A stretch of 64,000 nt of DNA. Source: Diploptera punctata (taxonomy: Eukaryota > Arthropoda > Insecta > Blattodea > Blaberidae). The notes under the pieces are model-generated. The model had not been told where the DNA came from, ran no database searches, and was given only the letters and a program-made list of their open reading frames with translations. A program made the position numbers and the translations under genes. Below, piece after piece: positions 31,230 through 41,541 of this stretch; within the stretch, counting starts at the first letter, position 1; each line of letters opens with the position of its first letter. Location of the stretch: NCBI GenBank assembly GCA_030220185.1, contig JASPKZ010007546.1:577501-641500 (forward strand). The letters run 5' to 3'.

Positions 31230-31795
31230 ATATATAATCATCATCATCATCACTCCAGGGATTAGGCGATTGCCCGTTCCGACTTCATAATGCATCAGCC
31301 CAACGTCTTCTAGGTCTTCCAACATCACGTCTTCCTCTTGCTTGATAATTTCTTGCTAACAATGGATATCTCTCCTTACTCATTCCATCCATGTGATCAA
31401 TCCATTTCTGTCTGTAATTCATGACTTTATCCAATAAAGGCTGTACTTTCAATTCTTCTCTTATATCCTCATTTCTTAACTATCAAGTCTTGTAGGCTAC
31501 ATCCTTTTACTTGTCTTAGGAACCTCATCTCCGCCGTCTGTATTCTATCCTTCTGTTTTTTCACTGGAGCCCAAGTTTCACATCCATACAATATTGTGGG
31601 AACCGCCATAATATTATACATTTTTATCTTGGTTTCTTTTCTAATTTTATTTTTGAATGTTCTCTGTATTGTTCCACACACCATCTGAAATTTATTTATT
31701 TTGGAGTCAATATCTCTTTCCACATTATAGCCAACATCACAGCCCAAATATTTGAAACTAGACACCTGTTCTATACTTTGATATATATATATATA
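31230..31795 (-). pseudogene. non-LTR retrotransposon ORF end (third RTE-like family)
   Basis: On the minus strand, SFKYLGCDVGYNVERDIDSK is followed by KIKMYNIMAVPTILYGCETW and MRFLRQVKGCSLQDL. This is the post-polymerase thumb region of RTE/CR1-type ORFs (FxYLG...YG.ETW...E..xLR...G). The sequence continues with decayed C-terminal codons to about 31250. A (TA)n tract interrupts the 5' side at 31782-31803. The related plus-strand copy is at 54490-54978. Confidence 0.75.
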
Positions 31796-31871
31796 TATAT
31801 ATATTTCTACTGTACATTTGTAAGTTACTGAACTCCTCCTAAACGACTCAACCAACATTAATGGATTCTTT

Positions 31872-32222
31872 TGTGTGTGTTGAGTGGGTCCCTGGATGGT
31901 TAGATTCACAATTGGACCCTCTGAAACCGTTAGTTTTTAGGAGTTCACCTGAAGTGAAAATTTAAATATTGCTCTAGTGGTCAGAATTTTCGATGGTTCA
32001 CAAAGAAACTCATTATATCCTATTAAAATAAACCGAGGTAGGTATTATCCAAAAATGAGCGAAATCCGACAATTGTAAATGAATATTTACCTGAAATCCG
32101 AAATTAAAAACTGACAACCGCCATGTTTGGTTCGTCTTCACAGCGTATACCGTACAATTTAATTAATCTTTAATGCTTTATTATTTAGGCGTAGCAACGC
32201 CGCCCGGTATTAACTAGTATAT
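31872..32222 (-). repeat. family F repeat, minus copy
   Basis: The minus-strand start TACCGGGCGGCGTTGCTACG is followed by a body with TTCACTTCAGGTGAAC and TGTGAATCTAACCATCC, matching 36040-36330. It directly abuts the TATG microsatellite. Confidence 0.65.
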
Positions 32223-32223
32223 T

Positions 32224-32382
32224 GTATGTATGTATGTATGTATGTATGTATGTATGTATGTATGTATGTATGTATGTATGTATGTATGTATGTATGTATG
32301 TATGTATGTATGTATGTATGTATGTATGTATGTATGTATGTATGTATGTATGTATGTATGTATGTATGTATGTATGTATGTA
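32224..32382. repeat. (TATG)n microsatellite
   Basis: About 39 near-perfect tetranucleotide units. The three overlapping open frames here are translations of the repeat. Confidence 0.97.
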
Positions 32383-32660
32383 TATCGGGAAACTTCTTTC
32401 AGAAATCATCGACGTCACATTTATTGTCATACTGCCGATATTAAAATGAAATTACACATTAGTGTAGCAGGTACACACACGATATTATTTACTATAAGGT
32501 CAAGTTTCCTTGGAGACAAACTTAATAGGAATGGGAAGAGGGAGATATGGTTATGTAAATTTCTGTTTAAGTTAGGCTTCTTGCAATACCGTAAACATTA
32601 AAAAATTAAACCTTGGTATCGAATTTTTATGTAATACTTATAGATGGCTCTACTTTACAT
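32383..32660. other. unassigned stretch
   Basis: Nothing recognised. Confidence 0.5.
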
Positions 32661-32679
32661 AAGCTGCACATTACCCATT

Positions 32680-32800
32680 ATCTTAGAGTTCACATGCTAG
32701 GATATGGAACTCCTTTGCGCCCTATATCAGAGACTTTCAAACTGGAAAATCGTTCAAGAGAAATTTAAGAATGTTTAGTAACAAACTAACATAAACACCT
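32680..32800 (+). pseudogene. LINE-C ORF terminus fragment
   Basis: Codons WNSFAPYIRDFQTGKSFKRN resemble the family end WNxLPxxIR...TFKxxL (compare 56580-56660). Short and truncated just before the piggyBac element. Confidence 0.5.
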
Positions 32801-33307
32801 CACTAGTAATATTATTTTGTCTACAATTAATAATCTTTAGTTTATTTACTTTATTAACCCTAGCAATACCAACGGAGGGGGGGGGGTTACTTCATGCTCA
32901 CCTTCTGTCATTTTAATCAATATGTCTTTTAATATTTTCACTATAAGCAAGAAGTTAACAGTTACTGTCAATCATTGTCTCTAGTATTGAAATACGTAAT
33001 TGTTTGTAAGGTATTCATTGTTGGTTATTTTATGAAACAGTGATCTATTATTGTGGTCATAAAGTGCCCCCCCCCCCGTTGGGTAGTTCTTGTGACGCTT
33101 GACATGTCTTGAATTTCATTTTTTAGCTTCTCCAATAATGGTTTTTACTTCTCAAATTTTATTTTTACCACACAATGTTTTTGGTTTATATAATTAATTC
33201 TTCCACTATTGATTGATCTGAAAGTTTGTTCTCTTATAACATTTTTTTGTTCTTTGCTTATTCAGTATCCTATCTGTCTTTTGTGATGTTAAGAGTAATT
33301 CACACAT

Positions 33308-34220
33308 ATGAGTAAGAAAATTATTTCAAAATGCCTCGGACGTCCTTCGACTAACAAAGAAATTATGGATATATTTGATAATGAAATAGTTTCAGATTTT
33401 GAATTTGATGATAGTGATGAACTGAGTGAAACAGAAGATGAAAATATTGTGCGTGAGCAAGTGGACGAAACAATTTTATTGTTTTCTGACGATGATGATG
33501 AGGATCATAATAATAGTGTAAAATTGAAAAGAACGTCAGTGCCAGATATATTACAGCATATGAAAGAATTTTCACATCAAAGCCTCCATGGCCCACAAGA
33601 CGTGTAGCACAAAATGTTGTAAAAGATAGGGAAGTATTAAGAAATTAAGGTAAAGTGAAACCATTAGAGAATCATTTTAACAAATTTACGCCGGAAGTTG
33701 TAAGCATCATCATAAAACACACAAATGAAGAAGCAGCAAGAATAAATATACCAGCAACAAATATACGTTTATAGCTTATCTATATGGAACTAGAAGGTGA
33801 CAATCGCACCTGTACTTCAGATCTCTGGTCTAATATTTCTGGCAGATTCATATATAGACCTACTGCATCTATTAGTAGGGCCAGGTTTCTGTAACTAACT
33901 AAAATAATTAGATTTGATGACAGAGAAACCCGAAATTAACGCACGGAACAAGATAAGTTTGCAGCAATAAGACAGGTATTTGAAACTTTGCCAACATGTT
34001 TTTTTCTGCTGGGATTCATACTGTAGTTGATGAAATGCTATCATTACGTGAAAGGTGTCACAATTCAAACTTCATGTGTAAGAAACAAAATTACAACAAA
34101 AGTAGTAAAACAACAATAATGTGTGGCAATTTTCACAGGTATACTTGTGGGGGGGGGCATAGTAAGAAAACAGTGATTTGTTCAAAATGTGAACAGAGTT
34201 CTGGGGGGAGTGATGAGTGA
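33308..34220 (+). pseudogene. piggyBac transposase remnant
   Basis: The N-terminus is intact for 99 codons: MSKKIISKCLGRPS, then an acidic stretch (DFEFDDSDELSETEDE, SDDDDEDHN) typical of piggyBac. After a frameshift near 33600 the text is decayed. RFDDRETR (about 33910) and EQDKFAAIRQVFE (about 33945) mark the insertion-domain side, and VDEMLSLRERC (about 34025) the block with a catalytic aspartate. It then jumps to a C-terminal cysteine-rich part (CKKQN...C...H...C..C). Most of the catalytic core between is deleted, so it cannot be active. Confidence 0.8.
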
Positions 34221-34385
34221 CACATACTACCATCAATGATTAGATTGGGGTATTGCCCTGAAATTATTGTTTCTACAAGTATCAATCATGAATTTGCGCA
34301 AATGTTCTGCTTACATTAAGACACAGACTATTATATGAGGCTAAATATATAATGTGATTAGTCAAAACAAAATGCAAAACTAAAT

Positions 34386-34531
34386 TATATATTACATAAA
34401 TAAGCATGGTATTCTATAATATTTAATTTTAAAACAAATGTGTTAAACTGTGTTCAAAAAATACTCATATATAACACATTTGTTTTAAAATTAAATATTA
34501 TAGAATACCATGCTTATGTATGTAATATATA
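34386..34531. repeat. long near-perfect hairpin inside piggyBac
   Basis: Arms of about 60 bp (34386-34445 and 34472-34531) with a 26 bp loop. The inner part TTTTAAAACAAATGTGTTA pairs perfectly with TAACACATTTGTTTTAAAA. It lies 3' of the transposase remnant. Confidence 0.85.
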
Positions 34532-34581
34532 CTTTAGTATAAAGTGGTGGTCATAAAGTACCCCCCGTTGGTAGTATAAGT

Positions 34582-34583
<2 letters not shown>

Positions 34584-34617
<34 letters not shown>

Positions 34618-34832
34618 AACTTTATTAGACAAAAAGTAAGATATTTACAATATTATTTACAAATATAGGTCGCACGGGCAGTAAGCCGTACGTGCTGTTG
34701 ACAGTCCGTTACAATAAAGTAATAATTGGTACTAGTGTAAAGAAAAATAAACAACAAAAAAAGCAATAACATTACACTTACATAAAGAAAACACAATAAT
34801 ATTACAATTAAATAATAACACAATGTATTGTG
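34584..34832 (-). mobile_element. LINE 3' end (TAC-tailed family), nested in piggyBac
   Basis: (TAG)n on the plus strand at 34584-34617, then the family 3'UTR. The 11 bp duplication AGTATAAGTTA occurs at 34573-34583 and 34833-34843. Confidence 0.9.
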
Positions 34833-35099
34833 AGTATAAGTTATGAAATATGGGTTGGTATTGCTAGGGTTAAAACATTATTATCTATCAATATTTTAAC
34901 CCTGCGTTCTATATATAGGAAATCCATATTAAGCGGAAACCTTTTTTACAGCGTTGCAGCGGCTCTCACTTTGCCCGTTATTGTACTTCCACCGGCGGGG
35001 AGCGTGTTCCGTTACTATCGGCAAATGAAGACAGTTAGAAGCTACAAGATACAAATAACTCAACTAATTTAGATTATTATAAAAATAGGCCTACACATA

Positions 35100-35530
35100 G
35101 AGGCTTATTACTTACCATGTATTTGAGATACTGTTCTAAATGACCACCGTCCGCAGTAAGACATGCCTCACATCGTTTAAACAAATGATCTGCCACTTTC
35201 TGTAATTCCGCTTCGGTAATAGACTGTTGTATGCCACTTGTTCATCAACTTCGAAAGGCACGATTTTGTAGGAATCGTACAGTCAGGATATTTTTGAGAA
35301 AATCTCCGAACGCGCCGTCTATGGTTATTTCTCAATAAGTAACATTCCACCAAATAAATTCGCTGTTCAACCTATACTTCATTTTCGATCGTTTTCTTAT
35401 TTAACACACAACAAGCGACATGCGTCCCACTACAACACACTGAAGCAAATAACCGCTGGGATGTTGTGTACAACTTGTCTCCCACGCTGCGATCGCACTG
35501 TTCACGGCGGCAGAAAGATGCGATGTTTCC
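35100..35530 (-). pseudogene. mariner/Tc1-type transposase deletion derivative
   Basis: Reading the minus strand, an ATG near 35385 opens MKYRLNSEF. A frameshifted FLVECYLLRNNHRRRVRRF and IPTKSCLSKLMNK follow, resembling an N-terminal helix-turn-helix region. It then passes directly to KRCEACLTADGGHLEQYLKY, the usual mariner-type C-terminus. The whole catalytic domain is missing. Terminal repeats were not found. Identification rests on the order of the two end blocks. Confidence 0.55.
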
Positions 35531-35754
35531 TCTTAAAATAAATTTCCTGTATTACAGGTAAATATTAATACATTGCATTTCATTATTTCGTTTTGTATTT
35601 TTTTCCATCTGTATTTTATAGGAGTTACCTACTGTATCGTTTATCTTGCTTTCAGTATATTTTAGTATTGGTTTTAATTCTAGTTATCGTAAACGTTAGT
35701 ATGTTATAGATTTTACACTTTTTGTATGCAGTTTGGCCAAGTTTTCATATAATA

Positions 35755-36440
35755 CTAGCCGACCCGGCCGACGTTGTCCTGCCCGAACGTTCAATTCTCG
35801 TGTCACGGCCGGACGATAAAAATATAAGTTACTTTTTACCATAAAATTCACTAATTAAAACTTAATTAGATCTTATTAAATAAGTTCGCAAGAAAACCTC
35901 TCACAGCCATCTGTTGTGGCTCAAGAAGCGTGCATGATGACGTCACATTGTTGTAGCGCGGAACATGTCGTTAATGCAGATGACTACACATCTGACATAA
36001 AAAAATAATATAACGATCGCAGCGCCACCTGCCGAGTCCAATTGTGAGTCTAAACCACCCAGGGACCCACTTAAACACACACAAAAATGCCATTAAAATC
36101 GGTCAAGTCATATAGGCAGTTTTGAATTTCGGGTTTCAGGTGAACCTCTACTTCTAATTATCGGATTTTCATTTTTGTATAATGTCTACATCGCTTTATT
36201 TTAATAGGATATACTGAGTTTCATTGAGAAACATCGAAAAATGTGACCGCTAAAGCAATTTTTAAATTTTCACTTCAGGTGAACACATACACCTAATGGT
36301 TTTAGAGGGTCCAATTGTGAATCTAAACCATCGAGGGAACCAATCAGATACACACAAATAATTTTATCAAAATCGATCCAGTCGTTTGGGAGGAGTAGAA
36401 TGACAAACACACGCACAGAAGAATTATGTATATAAATAAA
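35755..36440 (+). repeat. family F repeat, plus copy
   Basis: It starts ACTAGCCGACCCGGCCGACG and ends with AAAATCGATCCAGTCGTTTG, GACAAACACACGCACAG and an AT tail (TATATAAATAAAG). An internal block GGTCCAATTGTGAATCTAAA occurs twice (about 36035 and 36310). Same class as 17255-17842 and 31872-32222. Confidence 0.65.
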
Positions 36441-36449
36441 GATAATATA

Positions 36450-37110
36450 CTTATTTATGGTCGTTATATTTATAGATGACCTTGGACATCTTCAATGTTT
36501 AGCCTTCTTGCTTGCATTACTGTCCTCGTGTTTTCCTTCCATGTTAACTTTGGTCTCCCTCTTTTCTTATTTCTGGTCGGTTGCCGTTGATATAGTAGTT
36601 TCGGACATCGCTCATATTCCATTCTTAAAATATGTCCTAACCATTTTAATTCCTTCTCCTCAATTCTTTCAATTATGCTTTCTTCTGCTTCCATTATGTT
36701 TCTAACTTACTTATTTGTGACATGTTCTAATTTTGACTTTCTGGCACTTCTGCATAAATAATCCATTTCTAGAGCTATTAGTCTATTCTTGTAGTAAATT
36801 TATTAATTGTCCATACCTCACTTCCATACGTTGCAACAGATTCCACCAATGTTTTTCCAATATATATATGTTTTGTGTCTTTCCAAATATGCTTATCCCA
36901 CCATATGGAATTTAACGGCGATATTATTTTTCTACTCAATTCAATTCTATGCTTTATGTTCTCTTTGTCTATACCTTTAATGTTATCCATAATTATTCAC
37001 AAATATTTAGTTTGTTTCAGTTGCTTTATTTGAATTCCTTCTTCCAATATTACATTTTCTGTCTCATTGCTATTTATTGCCCAATATTATGTTATTTAAA
37101 TTTACTGTGA
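36450..37110 (-). pseudogene. non-LTR retrotransposon ORF C-terminus
   Basis: KWLGHILRMEYERCPKLLYQ and KRGRPKLTWKENTRTVMQAR on the minus strand (36470-36694) are the RTE/CR1-type terminal block. Upstream, 36778-36990 reads IGKTLVESVATYGSEVWTIN (thumb, usually YG.E.W). Frames are broken between. It abuts the family F tail on the left. Confidence 0.7.
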
Positions 37111-37134
37111 GAGCCCATGATTCATATGTGTTTG

Positions 37135-37640
37135 TTAATTATCATCATCATCATCATCATTATTATTATTATTATTTTCCATGAAAGAACAATAGGCTGA
37201 TAGTACATTGAAATCTATTGTGTTTATATTTTCATTTGTTAAATGATGAAGATTCATAAATTGAAGCCTTTGAAAAATCTGGAATTCAAATTGCTTTTTC
37301 TTTCTCCTGTACAAGTACTTCTCTGTGTAAGAATGATCTTCTGACTTCCGTGATCTTTGTTTCATTTGTAGAACTTGTATAAATAACACAAGGGTAGATT
37401 CTGCATGTTTTTATCACCAAGTAAATTGAATTCGTGTATTAGTAAACAACGTTCCTGTTTTTATAACTTTTATGAAATACTGTTTTCTGCATTTTCAATC
37501 TTTCCTAGAAATATAACTCTTTGATCTAATGCATTTATTATTTAGTGGTCACTGAGTCTATCATATTTAGATTTTGTTATCTTTGGTCTAGTCTGATTAA
37601 CTGCGTTATTTTCTTCACTTGATGCCATGTTCAAATTTAA
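37135..37640 (-). other. possible decayed coding stretch, unknown
   Basis: A minus-strand 84-codon frame (37135-37389, MLFIQVLQMKQRSRKSEDHS) and an upstream MASSEENNAVNQTRPKITKS at about 37630 look compositionally protein-like. I recognise no family and the frame is interrupted. Confidence 0.2.
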
Positions 37641-37797
37641 ACAACTTAACTAAACACAATATTTACTTAATCTTGCCTGAAGAGCAATGGAGTCAAACAG
37701 GTGCAAAATATGAGCCACAGCAATTATGTAGGCTATTTATTGATAAAAACAAGCCGACCGACATTTAAAACATATAACACTTCAATTTGTTTTTCAA

Positions 37798-38176
37798 TGC
37801 CCCAGGTTATCACTTCGACATTTCTGTTATTCTCTCCTGGCATTGGCGTAATTGTAACCCCCACTTCTGAGGTATAGGCGCCTGGAAGGCGGGGTAACGG
37901 CCTCGCCGATGATATGATGGGTGATGTGATGATGATAATGGTGCGCCAGGAGAACCCTTAATTATAAACTTAATCTAAGGCCAATATGAATGATGATGAT
38001 TTTTGATGACCATATGATGCTCGGGGACCGTTTGGACCTTCAAGTTTCCTGACATTTGTCTTACAGGTGAGGAAAAACCCCGAAAATAAACCTCACCCAG
38101 GAAACTTATCTCGACCAGGGATCGAACCCGGGCCCGCTGCATGACAAGGCAGCACGCTACCTCGAGACCACAATGT
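37798..38176 (-). mobile_element. SINE-A, long-tail form
   Basis: Minus-strand head CATTGTGGTCTCGAGGTAGC and box B GGGTTCGATCCCTGGTCG. The long-form tail contains GCGCCAGGAGAACCC on the plus strand and ends TGCCCCAGG. Confidence 0.85.
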
Positions 38177-38458
38177 TGGACTTTTAAAAATGATAACCAT
38201 ATTAAATGTATGTGTATTCTGTTTTCCCATTTTATAGAGACTGATTTTTTCTATGGACACTTGTAATAATAGATACCTGCAATCCATTGTCGCCAAAATC
38301 TCAAATTTCACCAAAAGTGGACATTCATTTTTTTTCCGTACATGGATAGTATTCTTCATTTACGGTTGCAATAAGTGATAAGACAATTGAAGAAAAAACT
38401 ACAAGAGGGAATTAAGATGATAGAGAAAATTGGGGGAAAATAATAAGACTGAACATGT

Positions 38459-39352
38459 GTCATAAGTAATGCCACGAGTGATTTCCAAAAATCTCGATAA
38501 ATTCACGATATCACGAAGTGACGAGTGAATTTATTTAGAGAATTTGGAAATCAAGAGTGGCATTTGTTAGGACTATTTAACGAATAGAATTAAGCTGTTT
38601 ACTCACAAATCATTAATTAAATATAGTTATTTTAAAATATTTATATATTTAATGTAAGCGGCGACGTTTGAAAATAAATGAGAAACGTTTATTATGTTTC
38701 ATTTGTTCACCACTGCAACCAGATAGTATTAATTATTGCCAAAGGATCGCAATATTGTAAGAATACACCCTAGTGGAGGAAAAATGAAACGCGTCAAACT
38801 GTTTATAACCAACATTATAGGTTATTAAGTAATTTCTGATGTCCTATGATGTAAATATGTCAATTATATTTTCTGGAACCTAAACACCTGGGAAATAATA
38901 CGTTTAAGAAAGTGCAAATACTGGTTTTTTTTTTGTGGTATAATCAATTGCTAGAAATGTTTTTATATTATATCTCGCAAGCAGTATCTCGTTACATTCG
39001 TGCACTAAATATACAATCTGGTAGCCACATGCATTCTAGAATTCTTACATCTTAATATATAAATTATTATATCCAACATATTTCTTAGACAGTCAATCAC
39101 TGCAAAATAATGGTCTGACATATTCAGAATAAGATGTTAATTATATAATTTTTACCTAGTAAATCAGTCGTCCTCAAAAGAATTTCAAAAGTGTTGACTA
39201 ATCAGAATGTTAAAAAGGAGGAGCTTGATTTTAAAGTGATAAAATTAAATTGATAAAATCGAGGTGAAAAACGACTGTGATTGGTTGTAAGCCAAAATTA
39301 ATAGAAATGTGATCGGTCATTGACTCCCATTTGGGGCATGAGTTAAATAGTC
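38459..39352 (-). repeat. family W interspersed repeat, copy 5 (longest)
   Basis: It runs from TCATAAGTAATGCCACGAGT to GAGTTAAATAGTC. The right-end hairpin of the family is best preserved here (GCCACGAGTGATTTCC and GGAAATCAAGAGTGGC). Extra internal sequence accounts for the greater length. Confidence 0.8.
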
Positions 39353-40190
39353 ACAGTAAATATGTTTACATGTAAAACCCTGTTTAATAATAATAATAAT
39401 AACAATAATAATAATAATCTTTTGAGTATAATTCGGCACTTTAGAGACGTGATGTGGTAAGATTTTAAAATGCATTTTACTAGAGTTGAGCTTTTTTTCA
39501 TTTATTAGGCTTTAAAGGGGCACTAATTCAGATATGCAAACATAAAAATAATATTTGATTGAATTTGCGAGCTGCAAAAGAAAAGCAAAATTTATTTGGT
39601 TGAAACTTAATTCGAGAAAATTGATTTACATTTGTGATACCGAACTGGTGATAATAATTAAACATTGTTTTAGCGAGCAAACATTAATTTCCCCGCCTCT
39701 AGTAAAACTCACACTGGTATCCATTATTACATGCGAATAACACTTGAAATTCTAATGAAATATTAGCTTATAAATCAAGTAGAACATTCGGCTGACTGAA
39801 GTTACATACGTTGGTAATCCTGTCATATATAATTATAGTAATTATAGGAATAGTTTGAAGTGACACTTAATGAGATAAAGCATTACAGGTGAACCAACCT
39901 GACAGACACACACATAATTACTGACAGTGATGCTTTCGCGTCTTGATGTTTCGAATATAATCACAACTATATAATCACGTATTTCTCAACACGAAACCGA
40001 ATTGTCAAACTACAGTACTTACAACACTTCAATCAACGCTTTTGTGTTTACAAGAGAACGTAGAACACTATAAAACTGCTTAGTGTTGTTCAAAATCTAT
40101 CCTTACATAAAGAGTATAAAAAGCACACATAACTATTTTAGGGAAACTTTCCTTGCATCCAGAGGATGAAAATAGCCTATATATTATGAA
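39353..40190. other. unassigned AT-rich stretch
   Basis: Nothing recognised beyond a short (TAA)n at about 39389-39418. Confidence 0.5.
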
Positions 40191-40282
40191 CTTGGAGAAA
40201 AATGTTGCACCGTGTTATGATCGGAATAGTACTAACCTTCCATTCCGGCTACACGAGTTCGATTCCCAGCGCACGGGGGATT

Positions 40283-40283
<1 letters not shown>
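40191..40283 (+). repeat. possible tRNA-like unit
   Basis: GGAGAAAAATGTTGCACCGT precedes a segment ending CACGAGTTCGATTCCCAGCG, a good box B. The 5' half is poorly matched. It lies next to (TAA)n. Confidence 0.35.

Positions 40284-40287
<4 letters not shown>

Positions 40288-40315
<28 letters not shown>
40288..40315. repeat. (TAA)n microsatellite
   Basis: 3' tail side of the element at 40316-40705. Confidence 0.9.
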
Positions 40316-40316
<1 letters not shown>

Positions 40317-40705
40317 TCTTCTTTTCGGCTTTGATTGATTTGGTCTTTTAGCATTTGTTTTTTTTTCTAATGTGTGGGGAGCTGGCCCACAGCATAAACC
40401 CCCAACCTGGAGGACCAGGAAAATTTCTGTCTGGGTTTTCCTCCCATAGCCTTTGAAGATCCCTCTTCACCGCAAGGGCAGCGTTTCTCTATTTCCCTTA
40501 GAGATAGGGTTGCCTCTTCCGCCAGATCCGCCGTGATGAAGGACTCCTTCTGCGCCGACTCTGCCGTTGAGGTCTTCACCGTAACCCTGGCTAGGGGCCC
40601 TTACAGAGTACTATCAGTCGGAGCCAACTGAACCCTGGTTTTTTAACGAGGTTGTTACTCCTCCCCTCCTCCTTTCTCATCCGGGCTTGGGACCGGCCAT
40701 GGCGG
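40316..40705 (-). mobile_element. LINE 5'UTR-derived short element with (ATT)n tail
   Basis: The minus strand begins GGTCCCAAGCCCGGATGAGA and contains GAGGAGTAACAACCTCGTTA, CCTGGTCCTCCAGGTTGGGG and TGCTAAAAGACCAAATCAAT. It then runs directly into (ATT)n. It is homologous to 41040-41310. No endonuclease or polymerase codons are present, so it is a SINE-like derivative of a LINE leader. Confidence 0.7.
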
Positions 40706-40708
40706 AGT

Positions 40709-40789
<81 letters not shown>

Positions 40790-40790
40790 T
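40709..40790. repeat. (TAA)n microsatellite
   Basis: About 27 units. It separates two minus-strand LINE derivatives and is the 3' tail of the right-hand one. Confidence 0.95.
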
Positions 40791-41312
40791 TTATTTATAT
40801 ACAGAATTGTAATGTTTACACATATTTCTGTGCCTGAAGTTTTATTTTTCTTCTCCACTCGTCTCTATCCATCCATTCCATGTCCTCCAATCCCCTTGCT
40901 CTCATTCCAGTTCTTATTTCTTGCATCTACGAGTTTCCGAGTCTTCCTTTCCTTCCTCTTCTAGGTGGACACCATTCCAATGTTTTCCTGGGTAACCTTC
41001 CGTCTTGTATTCGTCGTACGTGCCCATAATTAAATCGTTAGGCTTTTTAGCATTGTTATGTTTTTTGTGGCGAACAGGAAGCTGGCCTGATGCATCAACT
41101 TGGAGGATCAGGTAATTTTTGGTCAAGGTTTTCTTCCTCTAGTCTTTACCAAACCAATGATGAACTGCAAGGCAGCAGCATCTGTATCCTAGATAGCGGG
41201 CCCTCACAGAGAATTATCAGCCGGGCGTTCTGAACCCTGTTTTTTTTTAATGAGGTTGTTACTCCTCCTCCTTACCCTTTTCTAACCTGGCTTGGGACAG
41301 GTTTTTTCGGGT
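40791..41312 (-). mobile_element. mini-LINE: 5'UTR joined to ORF C-terminus
   Basis: The minus strand has a 5'UTR with GGAGGAGTAACAACCTCATT and TGATCCTCCAAGTTGATGCA. After about 41040, C-terminal codons follow in shifted frames (RIQDGRLPRKTLEWCPPRRG, then MQEIRTGMRARGLEDMEWMD, matching the DRxxWRRKI terminus). The endonuclease and reverse transcriptase are absent. The 3' end runs into (ATT)n. Confidence 0.7.
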
Positions 41313-41317
41313 TTAAT

Positions 41318-41339
41318 AATAATAATAATAATAATAATA

Positions 41340-41382
<43 letters not shown>
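41318..41382. repeat. (TAA)n microsatellite
   Basis: One interruption at 41340. It forms the tail of the LINE-C end at 41385. Confidence 0.95.
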
Positions 41383-41383
<1 letters not shown>

Positions 41384-41462
41384 GATTTGTTTTACCTGGC
41401 AGAGTTAAGGCCGTAAGGCCTTCTTGTACCATTCAACCAGGTTAGATAAAAAATCACAAAAA
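41383..41462 (-). mobile_element. LINE-C 3' terminus
   Basis: Minus strand CTAACCTGGTTGAATGG and AGGCCTTACGGCCTTAACTC, CTGCCAGGTAAAACAAATC. It is the same 3' hairpin block as 56880-56935, followed by (TTA)n. Confidence 0.75.
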
Positions 41463-41482
41463 TTACTATTACATCTAAATTA

Positions 41483-41483
<1 letters not shown>

Positions 41484-41521
<38 letters not shown>

Positions 41522-41541
41522 CATCATCATCATCATCATCA
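41484..41541. repeat. (ATT)n(ATC)n microsatellite
   Basis: Twelve ATT units passing into ATC units. It flanks the 3' edge of the mini-LINE at 41542. Confidence 0.95.

Larger units (their letters stand above)
32858..34869 (+). mobile_element. piggyBac-type element, internally deleted, TTAA-flanked
   Basis: TTAA at 32854-32857 and 34870-34873 flank inverted ends CCCTAGCAATACCAACGG and TTGGTATTGCTAGGG. Subterminal inverted motifs with C or G runs occur at 32876-32888, 33065-33079 and 34560-34571 (CATAAAGTACCCCCCGTTGG). A LINE 3' end at 34584-34832 is nested near the right end. Transposase pieces lie between. TTAA targeting and such ends are diagnostic for piggyBac. Confidence 0.9.

Noticed and set aside
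31107..31328. 73-codon minus frame with Met/Ile repeats
   Set aside because: Created by ATC and TA microsatellites at the edge of a LINE fragment.
32222..32601. Three overlapping open frames of repeated Met-Tyr-Val-Cys
   Set aside because: Translations of the (TATG)n microsatellite; the periodicity explains the absence of stops in all frames.
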